In this document: positions 1 through 5,835 of the stretch, in pieces
Position numbering within the stretch: the stretch's first letter is position 1
Layout of the letters: every line of letters begins with the position of its first letter
Origin: Nitrospirales bacterium
GTDB lineage: Bacteria; Nitrospirota; Nitrospiria; Nitrospirales; UBA8639
Length of the DNA stretch: 11,588 nucleotides
Direction of reading: 5' to 3'
NCBI GenBank assembly: GCA_013817135.1
Contig: JACDDF010000025.1
Span: 1-11,588, forward strand
Notes under the pieces: model-generated
What the model saw: the letters and a program-made list of their open reading frames with translations, nothing else
The model's database searches: none
What the model was told of the DNA's origin: nothing
Translations under genes and position numbers: made by a program

Positions 1-466
1 CGCCACACGACTCAGAATCTCGCCTGAATTTTAACCGGATAGAAAAAGTTTGTGCGAACGGCATATTCGCCTGTCGCTGAGCGATGCATGCATTTTGGCT
101 TTTGGTTTATAGAAAACGTCCGTGAGGCGAAGAACAACTCAGGATAGAGTCCAAGTCGGTCCGACTTCCCATTTTTGCGTCCCATCAGATGAGGTCGAGC
201 GAGGTGTCAATTGTTTTGGGTCCTTTTAACAAAAAAATGGTCTTCGGAGTCTGGTACGAATTCGGCTTCAGCGCATGGGCATGCGGCGGAGGATCAGATC
301 TGTTTTCTTTTCCACATACGACGTATTCTCGGTCAGTTGATGGCGGATCGGGCTGGGAATAACCGCTGCCAGGTGGGCGCCTTCCTCTTCATCCGGTCCA
401 CCGCTTGTGATCGGCTAAACGAAGTTGAAAAACCCCACCGTTTTTGGCGTCGGGCTCTACCGCCTG
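1..466. other. gene-free left end with one repeat copy
   Basis: I recognise no gene here. The stretch holds the first copy of a diverged ~155-bp repeat (see 235-390). A short perfect palindrome at 153-167 (AAGTCGG, T, CCGACTT) is followed closely by a short T-run (CCCATTTTTG), so it could be a weak terminator for something entering from the left. The open frame over 211-504 is built largely from repeat sequence and shows no domain. Confidence 0.4.
235..390 (+). repeat. diverged dispersed repeat, copy R1
   Basis: This stretch aligns by eye along its length with 1620-1776 in the same orientation. Shared blocks include GCGGCGGAGGAT, GTTTTCTTTTCCAC, TTCTCGGTCAGTTGATGGCG and GGGCGCCTTCC. Its first ~40 bases also belong to a hairpin family (consensus GCCGGGACGAACCCGGC) seen again near 7320 and 11296. 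Together with the copy at 1620 it brackets two ParD-like antitoxin loci. Confidence 0.75.
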
Positions 467-793
467 TTAAGTATCACTCTTCATTTCCTGATCACCATTC
501 TTGAGACGGCCAACCCAGTACTCCGCACGACGGCTATGATGAGCCACAGCCAAGATGAGTAATCCTTCCTCCTCTCTTGAATAGATGAGCGAGTATCGAA
601 ATTTCCGAAGCATGAGCTTTCGGATGCCCGGCCTGATCTCCCTTCCCGATTCGGGAAATTGCGCCATGAAGTGCTCAACCCTACGAATTTCTGAATAGAA
701 GCGTCGCCCGAGCCCTTTGGCTCGGAGTTCCAAGTAACCGATTTCGGTCAGCAACTCATCTTCGGCTGCCTCGTGGTACTTAATAGGCGTCAC
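467..793 (-). CDS. RelE/ParE-family toxin
   Basis: This is a 108-residue toxin of the RelE/ParE superfamily, the usual length. Known members inhibit gyrase (ParE) or cut mRNA at the ribosome (RelE); which applies here cannot be told. Family signatures are an N-terminal amphipathic helical region (EAAEDELLTEIGYLE), the central segment MLRKFRYSLIYSREEE, and the C-terminal strand ILAVAHHSRRAEYWVGRL. I chose the GTG at 791-793 as start because it overlaps the upstream antitoxin stop as GTGA, a typical translational-coupling arrangement. The longer reading to 895 only adds a Gly/Arg-rich stretch that is antitoxin sequence in another frame. No lesion is visible, so the module looks intact. Confidence 0.85.
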   Translation of the reverse strand: MTPIKYHEAAEDELLTEIGYLELRAKGLGRRFYSEIRRVEHFMAQFPESGREIRPGIRKLMLRKFRYSLIYSREEEGLLILAVAHHSRRAEYWVGRLKNGDQEMKSDT

Positions 794-1017
794 CGGAAGA
801 GTCGTTCTGCCTTCACGCGCACCTCCTCCGCCTGAATCGCTTGAGCGCGGCCCGCGCGGTATTCGTCTAAGCGCCTTTCTGCTTCTTCTGCCCAAAGGCG
901 TTCCGCTTCTTCCTCAGAAATCTCCTCCAGGCTGGCGAGGAGTCTTTCAGCTAGAGTGGCGCGATCACGCACTTCCAGGCTCAGGGCATTTTTTAGAACT
1001 TCAGCTAGGTTCGCCAT
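790..1017 (-). CDS. ParD-like antitoxin (addiction module family)
   Basis: This 75-residue acidic protein matches the addiction-module antitoxin family TIGR02574 / PF09720. That family is recognised by an N-terminal helix (LAEVLKNALSLEVRDRATLAERLLASLE) and the signature EAERLWAEEAERRLDEYRAG. Family members bind and neutralise a RelE/ParE toxin and usually repress their own operon. A strong ribosome-binding site, GGAGGT, lies four bases before the ATG. The stop overlaps the toxin start by four bases. The second antitoxin at 1327-1557 is a paralogue: both share the pattern L-W-x-E-E-A-E-R-R. The operon promoter is not obvious. A promoter-like repeat lies about 240 bases upstream at 1257-1299. 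Confidence 0.88.
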   Translation of the reverse strand: MANLAEVLKNALSLEVRDRATLAERLLASLEEISEEEAERLWAEEAERRLDEYRAGRAQAIQAEEVRVKAERLFR

Positions 1018-1207
1018 CCTGACCTCCCATTTCTTCTATTCTAAGCTTTCAAGCAGACTCCCAGGGCCCTCGCTGTTTTGTTGTACATCGAAAGCATGTG
1101 GAGCACATCTCCATAGAATCTAAAAAGCCGGGGGATATGCGAACCACTTCAATCTGCCTGACGTTTTCCGCCTGCGCTCGTCTGAATAATGTATATGGGA
1201 ACCTGTG

Positions 1208-1330
1208 CTACCCCCATTCGCTAGCATTAAAGGTCCTCCATCTGAATAGCCTGTGGGAATTCTTGGTCAATTGAGTGGATAAGTCAAGTTGTGGATCTGC
1301 GAAAACAGAACAGTGAAACCTGAATCTCAT
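1208..1330 (-). pseudogene. ParE-like toxin stump, cut after ~6 codons
   Basis: An ATG at 1328-1330 overlaps the stop of the upstream antitoxin as ATGA, exactly where a ParE toxin should begin. The first residues, MRFRFH, resemble many ParE N-termini. The frame then runs into the dispersed 43-bp repeat (1257-1299) and stops at TAG 1208-1210 after 40 residues, with none of the ParE core motifs. I infer a toxin gene lost by deletion or repeat insertion, leaving start codon and coupling behind. The match is only six residues, so the identification rests mainly on position. Confidence 0.5.
1257..1299 (-). repeat. 43-bp dispersed repeat with promoter-like core, copy 1
   Basis: This stretch matches 11171-11213 at 33 of 43 positions; most differences are transitions. 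On the minus strand it reads cagAtcc, then CTTGAC, 12 bases, then TTGACCAAGAATTC, the last 14 bases being identical in both copies. CTTGAC could act as a -35 box with AAGAAT 17 bases on, pointing toward the ParDE operon. The repeat begins inside the toxin stump frame. Confidence 0.65.
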
Positions 1331-1557
1331 CGTTGATACTTCGCTCGAATCCTTGCGAAGACTTGTTCACCTGGAATGAGTTCAACCTTGCCTTCTTCAA
1401 TCTGAGAAACCCGTCGCTCTGCTTCCTCGACCCACAGCCGATTAATCTCAGCTTCGGTTGGCAGATTTAGGCTCTGGCGGAGTTTTTCTACCAGCCTCGC
1501 CCGTTCGTCAGCCGGAAGAAGAGCTTCTTCAAGTAATTTGTTTGTTGCCATACCCAT
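1327..1557 (-). CDS. orphan ParD-like antitoxin (addiction module family)
   Basis: This 76-residue protein belongs to the same TIGR02574/PF09720 family as the antitoxin at 790-1017, with the signature INRLWVEEAERRVSQIEEG and the C-terminal IPGEQVFARIRAKY. I chose the ATG at 1555-1557: GGAGG lies eight bases before it. A GTG two codons upstream is embedded in the ribosome-binding site, and an ATG two codons downstream is less well spaced. No complete toxin follows, only a stump (1208-1330). The gene is intact and could serve as an anti-addiction protein against the neighbouring ParDE toxin or others; that role is inference. Confidence 0.8.
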   Translation of the reverse strand: MGMATNKLLEEALLPADERARLVEKLRQSLNLPTEAEINRLWVEEAERRVSQIEEGKVELIPGEQVFARIRAKYQR

Positions 1558-1619
1558 TATCACCCCCTCCTTTAATTTGTTGCCAGCATACCTCAGGTAT
1601 GAACTCCCAGCAACACAGT

Positions 1620-1776
1620 TTAAAAGGACTTCGGATGCCGGGACGAATCAGGCTTCAACGGATGGAGATGCGGCGGAGGATTAGATTTGTTTTCTTTTCC
1701 ACGTACGACGTGTTCTCGGTCAGTTGATGGCGGAGCGGGCTGGGGATGACTGCAGCCAGACGGGCGCCTTCCCCCC
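1620..1776 (+). repeat. diverged dispersed repeat, copy R2
   Basis: Second copy of the ~155-bp repeat at 235-390, same orientation, roughly 80 % alike by eye. It starts TTAAAAGGACTTCGGATGCC, whose hairpin part recurs inverted at 7320-7354. It lies just upstream of the orphan antitoxin. Beyond it, 1777-1938 holds an A9 run (1802-1810) and no gene that I can see. Confidence 0.75.
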
Positions 1777-1938
1777 ATAGAAAGTGGGGAGGCCGGCTTA
1801 AAAAAAAACATTGAGCGGCAGGCTCAAAACCTAACACAATTTCTGAATAATCACTTTAAGCAAAGAGTTGGAAATTAGCACTGTCACACTGGACGAACTG
1901 CCGTTTGAGAATTAAGATTTTCCATAAGAAGATTGATT

Positions 1939-2046
1939 ATGGACGGCATGGCATATACCACTGTTCGTGCAAATTTCGCCAAGGGTATGGATCGCCAGTG
2001 CCCCCTGTGCCAGGTGGAACATATTATTACCTGCATTTACGCGTAG
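1939..2046 (+). pseudogene. Phd/YefM-type antitoxin stump
   Basis: A 35-codon frame starting ATG at 1939 opens MDGMAYTTVRANFAKGMDR. This closely resembles the start of Phd/YefM antitoxins (pattern YTTVRANLAKTMDRV), which are normally about 80-90 residues. After that the similarity ends: the frame continues through QCPLCQVEHIIT and stops at TAG 2044-2046, inside the 3' end of the convergent hicB. The DNA-binding start remains, while the toxin-binding C-terminus and any toxin are gone. The family call rests on about 19 residues. Confidence 0.6.
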
Positions 2047-2249
2047 ATGAGCCGCCGTCCTTTGGGTTCCGGTATTGGATCGCCAAATTCACGAGCTGTG
2101 TCTATCCAAAGCTGCATAGCTTCCTGCGCGTTCGCCAATGTCTCTTCCGGCGAGACACCATGTGCCATGCAACCGGGTAGTTCCGGCACATCTGCGATAA
2201 AGGATTGATCTTCCTCGCTCCAATAAATAATTGTCTCGTATTTGTACAT
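2037..2249 (-). CDS. hicB: HicB-family antitoxin
   Basis: This is a 70-residue HicB-type antitoxin with the usual partial RNase-H-like fold. It shows the family pattern IIYWSEEDQSFIADVPELPGC, the ETLANAQEAMQLWIDTAREFG helix and the tail PIPEPKGRRLIYA, and appears complete. HicB neutralises the mRNA interferase HicA. The hicA gene lies just upstream on the same strand (stop at 2252-2254, two bases before the hicB ATG), the normal hicA-hicB order. Because hicA has lost its 5' end, the native operon promoter is probably gone and hicB may be silent or driven from the adjoining RND fragment. Confidence 0.9.
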   Translation of the reverse strand: MYKYETIIYWSEEDQSFIADVPELPGCMAHGVSPEETLANAQEAMQLWIDTAREFGDPIPEPKGRRLIYA

Positions 2250-2251
2250 AG

Positions 2252-2470
2252 TTATTCACCTGCTGATTTATAATTCAGGATAATCCCTCGAACCTGTTTT
2301 ATCTGATATGGCTTAGCCTTGTCACCCGCTCGCTGCAAGTTGACCTTTTCCCCGATCCCTGCCTTTCGATAGATATGATGGCTTCCACGAATTCGTTCTT
2401 CAAAACCTAGATGTAGCAGCAAACTTCGAATGTCAGCAAATGCAATATTGGCATCAGATGCACCTCCTAG
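2252..2470 (-). pseudogene. hicA: 5'-truncated HicA toxin
   Basis: Minus-strand frame reading SDANIAFADIRSLLLHLGFE, then ERIRGSHHIYRKAGIGEKVN, then LQRAGDKAKPYQIKQVRGII, ending NYKSAGE and TAA at 2252-2254. This is unmistakably HicA: the dsRBD-like fold with catalytic His in G-S-H-H, and the KAKPYQIKQV block. HicA cleaves mRNA. The first ~10 residues, including the start codon, are missing: upstream of ILGGASDAN the frame reads sequence that is RND efflux pump on the opposite strand, and no in-frame start occurs before a stop at 2519-2521. It therefore cannot be translated as a normal HicA. The break lies at about 2465-2475. Confidence 0.85.
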
Positions 2471-3257
2471 AATTGTATCAGGTTGCGATGGTCGAAAAAG
2501 GCCGGGCGTTTCGGGAGATCACCCGTCGGGACGGACACCGTACCGTGACCATCACCGTGAATGTCCAACCCGCAAAGGACGCCAACCTTGTCCTGGATAA
2601 ACAAAAAAACGACGTGCTTCCGGCCTTGCTTCATGATTATCCCGGCCTGAGTTACACCTTCGAAGGACGCCAGGCCGATATGCGAGATGCGCTTCAAAGC
2701 TTTTTATATAGTTCGACACTGGCATTGATTCTAATTTCTGTGTTGCTCGCCGTGCCGTTTCGTAGTTACCTGCAACCGGCCATTGTCATGCCGGCCATTC
2801 CTTTCGCGGTGGTTGGTGCCGTAATCGGACATATGATCATGGGCTACAGCATCAGCATCATCAGTATGATGGGAATCATTGCGCTTGGCGGAGTGGTGGT
2901 CAATGATTCTCTGATCATGATCGACTACGCCAATACCAAGCGCCAGGAAGGGCATAATGCGGTTGAGGCCATCTGCCAGGCCGGCATCCGTCGATCCCGA
3001 CCAATTCTTTAAACCACGCTCACCACCTTCGGCGGATTGGTCCCATGATTTTTGAAACGTCTCGTCAGGCACGGTTCATGATCCCCATGGCCATTTCATT
3101 GGGATATGGCATTCTCTTTGCCACCGCCATCATGCTCGTGCTCATTCCTTGCCTATATCTGATCACAGAGGATGTGTTGGGAATGTTCACCGTTAAGGTC
3201 AACACGCCTTCTCCGGAAAAAGTTAAGATTGAACCGGAACCCATCGTTGTGGAGTGA
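2467..3257 (+). pseudogene. RND efflux pump (HAE-1/AcrB type), C-terminal fragment
   Basis: The C-terminal third of an inner-membrane proton-driven efflux pump. It keeps the end of the second porter loop (VAMVEKGRAFREITRRDG), several hydrophobic membrane segments (for example SSTLALILISVLLAVPF), the family motif GGVVVNDSLIMIDYAN and the closing helix ending PCLYLI. A full protein is about 1,000 residues. Two lesions are clear: TAA at 3010-3012 where TTA (Leu) is expected in [13 protein letters not shown], and loss of one base at 3043-3046 where [15 protein letters not shown] shifts frame. The 5' end abuts the broken hicA at about 2467. No adaptor or outer-membrane gene remains nearby. Confidence 0.88.
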
Positions 3258-3498
3258 GAGGGTCTATTCAGTTAGGCAAAGAGCACGTACTCCGACAGCG
3301 CATTTCGACGATAAAAATGTGGAAAGGATTAAGTGTCCTTGAAGTGTAAATCAAGAAAACCGGAGGGAAACCCTGCAAAAACACTCTCGAATAATTCGCA
3401 AAACGGATCATGCAACAACAGACTGGACCCCAGACCTTGGCGTTGTTCAAGGCTGATGGTGTGGCGTCATTGGGGGCGATTGAACCGCTCATCGCTGG

Positions 3499-4635
3499 TT
3501 AACGAAACGGCGGGAACTCATCAAAAAACGGGTCAAAATCCGGCTCTGGAATCCGATACCCCTTCAACCAAGCTTTGAGCCGCTTCACATCCCGAAACGC
3601 CAGCAAGTCGCGCTGAACGCGGGCAACCATGTCCTGTGCCGTTCGAATTTCCTGCTTGAGCAACCCGACCATGCGTTTGGGGGAAAGCAGCTCAAAGGGG
3701 GATGCATTGAGCATCAGGCGGATTTCGCTTTCCCTAAGAAAAACCTCTTCTTCCAATTCGCGTAACTGATCGCTGAGGATTTTGTTGTAATGGTTGAGGC
3801 GGTCGGCATTGATATTGTTAAGTTGGCTCTGGTCTATTTGCTCGACGGCGAGTTGGAGTTCCAGCAGTCTCAACAAGTCCTTCTTGCTGTAGGCGACGGT
3901 CACTTGCTGCATCAGCTCAGTTTTGCGCTCGCGCTCTGCCGGGTCAGGTTCGCGGTCGGGGTGCAAGACGCCGACCAGTTGGCGGTAAACGGCCTGGATG
4001 GATTTGCTGACGTTGGCGGCTTCTTCCATTTCCTTGGCTTCTTTGGCTAGTTGTTTGGCACTTTTCTTGGGCTGCGGACGTTTGGCTGTTTCCTGTTCAG
4101 CATGTTCGTGTTGTTGCTTGAACATTTCTGCCAAGCGTTCGGCAGTGCCTTGCGGGTCTTTGATGTCAATCTCAGCATCATCCAGCGAGACACCAAATTC
4201 TTGCTCTAACATCCCTTTCATCATTTCAAGCGCCATGTCGTCGTTGGCCTCTTCCAGTGAGTCGAAATGGTCGGCGCTGTATTTATTGAAAATGGCTTTC
4301 AAATCATCGCGCTGGTTGAGGGTGATGAGTTCCTCACAAGTTTCGGTGATCAGGTGGGTGAGTTTGTCTTGCTGGCTGGCGGTGAATTTGTGGCTGGTGA
4401 ATTGTTGATCGAGCAGCAATACCAATTCGGCTTGACGCTCGTGCAAGGCCTTGCGTAACGGCTCCAGTTTTGAGACGGCATCCTGGCTGCATTGCACAAT
4501 GTTTTCCTGCCATTCCCGAAGCACTGTTTTCTGCGCGTCGATCTTCTTGATCAAGGTATTGAATTTTTTTTGCGCCGGGGAAAGCGGTGCTTGTGCAGTG
4601 GCGGTCTTGATGTGAACAACTTTGTGGGCAGGCAT
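3499..4635 (-). CDS. J-domain-containing protein
   Basis: This is a 378-residue soluble protein. An N-terminal helical, probably coiled-coil region (about 20-120) is followed by an acidic stretch, a Lys/Glu-rich linker (175-205) and a compact J-domain-like segment (about 208-258) with helix II, the HPD tripeptide at 225-227 and helix III. A long C-terminal helical region (258-355) ends in an Asp/Phe/Pro-rich tail. HPD is the motif by which DnaJ-type co-chaperones stimulate Hsp70 ATPase, so a DnaK partner role is a fair inference; the client is unknown. I chose the ATG at 4633-4635 because AGGAAG lies five bases upstream; a longer frame to 4734 lacks such support. It stands alone. Confidence 0.8.
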   Translation of the reverse strand: MPAHKVVHIKTATAQAPLSPAQKKFNTLIKKIDAQKTVLREWQENIVQCSQDAVSKLEPLRKALHERQAELVLLLDQQFTSHKFTASQQDKLTHLITETCEELITLNQRDDLKAIFNKYSADHFDSLEEANDDMALEMMKGMLEQEFGVSLDDAEIDIKDPQGTAERLAEMFKQQHEHAEQETAKRPQPKKSAKQLAKEAKEMEEAANVSKSIQAVYRQLVGVLHPDREPDPAERERKTELMQQVTVAYSKKDLLRLLELQLAVEQIDQSQLNNINADRLNHYNKILSDQLRELEEEVFLRESEIRLMLNASPFELLSPKRMVGLLKQEIRTAQDMVARVQRDLLAFRDVKRLKAWLKGYRIPEPDFDPFFDEFPPFR

Positions 4636-5142
4636 GGGGTCTTCCTGGCAAGGGTACGCCGGGTAGTCTGGCATCAAATCGGACTTTGTTCCAGGGAAGA
4701 GGAATTTTAAACGGCTTTTTTGAGTGGCCCGCAACGTACCAAAGAACCCGCTGAAGGGTCAAACCCCAGCCCCTGCTGTCTGAAAACCGTGAGTTCCCCC
4801 TTCGAGACGGGCCGGATTGGCCCATTTTTCATGAATCAGGCCCAGCCTTTCGCTTCATAGTGGTGCGTTTAGTAGGGACGTGTTGAATACTTATTTGTTC
4901 AAGGGCAAATACGCCCACAGACACGTTGGATGTCTGAGGCATCTTGGCTTTCAAAGCTCATTCAACAAGGCCGCAGCCGGTTTTGCGCGCGGAGCGTACT
5001 TCCAGTAAGTGAACACGGAAAAATGGCGACCTGCCTACGCGCTTGCGCGCGAAAGCTGGCTTCAGCGGCGAACGCGAAGGCAGGGAACGCCGCCTTGCTT
5101 ATTCCATCCTGATAAGGTGGGACATTTGTTTACAACAGCCCC
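4636..5142. other. gene-free stretch with a GC-rich block
   Basis: No gene recognised. At 4809-4829 GGGCC, GGATT, GGCCC is followed by ATTTTT, which looks like a small plus-strand terminator, although no plus-strand gene enters it. At about 4890-4909 TATTTG and CAAATA form a 6-bp inverted repeat. From 4965 to 5100 the DNA becomes GC-rich, with TTGCGCGCG occurring twice; an open frame here (4930-5112) shows no domain. Confidence 0.35.
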
Positions 5143-5357
5143 ACCATGGAAGCGATTGAGATGAAGCCGGGGACGCGGGACGCGGGCGGCCAAGCGTTGC
5201 AGGAATTCCCGCGGGCTCATCACCAGATGCGTGGTCCCATCGCGATACAGCGTTTTGAGTTGGAGGACGACCTCGCCGGCCAGGGGGGGGCGCGCAGCCG
5301 TTTATGGCCCAGACCCTGGCGCGTGAGGTAGCGACACAGACGTTCAAGTTTCTGCCG
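5143..5357 (-). pseudogene. IS91-family transposase fragment (Transposase_32)
   Basis: Minus-strand translation gives RQKLERLCRYLTRQGLGHKR, then LRAPP, then after a frame change LAGEVVLQLKTLYRDGTTHL, then VMSPREFLQRLAARVPRPRL and HLNRFHG. This is the conserved C-terminal region of IS91/IS801-type rolling-circle (Y2) transposases, around LKTPYRDGTTH and LVPRP...RYHG. The plus-strand G8 run at 5283-5290 is one base off the count needed to keep frame. An in-frame TAG lies at 5358-5360, and similarity ends abruptly at RFHG (5143), before the usual VLAPH. The catalytic tyrosine region is absent, so this is a dead remnant. Confidence 0.75.
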
Positions 5358-5395
5358 CTAACGGGAAGTACAAGACGTATCAGCATGCAAGCTAA

Positions 5396-5424
5396 ACCCC
5401 GGGGCACTGCTACAGCCCTGGGGT
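5396..5424. repeat. 10-bp stem, 9-base loop hairpin
   Basis: ACCCCGGGGC (5396-5405) and GCCCTGGGGT (5415-5424) pair over ten positions with one G-T wobble around the loop ACTGCTACA. No T-run follows on either strand, so it is not a standard intrinsic terminator. Its role is unknown. Confidence 0.5.
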
Positions 5425-5556
5425 TGCGGTACATCTGGAGCTAGCGAGGCGCAACTAGGAGTCGGCGGGCCTTCTGCATGCCAGAGCGTTGACCACATAC
5501 AAATTTCATGGCTTTCGAAGCTAACGTCTGCAAGAACTTGCCTTGAGGTCATCTCT

Positions 5557-5616
5557 GAGGTCTGGCCTTGCAATCACGCCACCTGCTTTCCTCTGTCCTG
5601 TGGCAAATCCTGCCCC
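5557..5616 (+). repeat. degenerate REP-like element, copy C
   Basis: This 60-bp stretch shares CTTGCAATCACGC, CTGCTTTC and the closing GGCAAATCCTGCCCC with the 94-95-bp palindromic elements at 8461 and 10963, in the same orientation. It lacks most of their central part, so it looks like an internally deleted copy. Confidence 0.55.
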
Positions 5617-5778
5617 ATCAACTCATGAACTCAACAACAACCTTGACCGGAGACCCATCTTCTATTGGTGAGTAAAAAGGGATCCTGCAGGAAGACTTGT
5701 GTTTGCCATTGCTTTTCCGTAGTGTTTTTTGCCCGTCTGATCATTTCCGAGTAGACTGGGGCACAGTCCGAGACCAGA

Positions 5779-5835
5779 ATGATCCCCCCTGTTATGCCGA
5801 ATGTGATGAGAAGAAGAGGATTTGAAACGCCATGA
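5779..5835 (+). CDS. possible leader peptide ORF (18 aa)
   Basis: Frame ATG ATC CCC CCT ... GAA ACG CCA TGA encodes MIPPVMPNVMRRRGFETP. Its stop overlaps the helicase start as ATGA. Internal ATGs at 5794 and 5806 are in frame. The overlap would allow translational coupling, and the helicase's own ribosome-binding site (AAGAGGA) is rather far, 11 bases, from its ATG. No initiation signal is clear for the leader itself, so this may be chance. Confidence 0.2.
   Translation: MIPPVMPNVMRRRGFETP

Larger units (their letters stand above)
5358..5831. other. gene-free stretch upstream of the helicase
   Basis: I see no conserved protein here. The stretch contains a GC hairpin (5396-5424), a degenerate REP-like element (5557-5616) and an untranslated or leader region of about 200 bases before the helicase start. 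No convincing promoter stood out. Confidence 0.4.

Noticed and set aside
211..504. 97-codon plus-strand open frame
   Set aside because: Made largely of repeat R1 sequence and overlapping the ParE stop region; no domain, and no ribosome-binding site that stands out.
3790..4408. Long plus-strand open frames (3790-4050, 3998-4408) opposite the J-domain gene
   Set aside because: Low-complexity Leu/Ser/Gly-rich products that are antisense shadows of a well-supported minus-strand gene.
4809..4829. GGGCC/GGCCC hairpin plus T-run as intrinsic terminator
   Set aside because: Shape is right but the stem is only 5 bp and no plus-strand gene leads into it; noted in the intergenic entry only.
4930..5112. 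60-codon plus-strand open frame in GC-rich DNA
   Set aside because: Composition is repetitive (Ala/Arg/Lys) and no family resemblance is visible.
5358..5573. 71-codon minus-strand open frame
   Set aside because: No recognisable motif; it covers a hairpin and part of a degenerate REP-like element.
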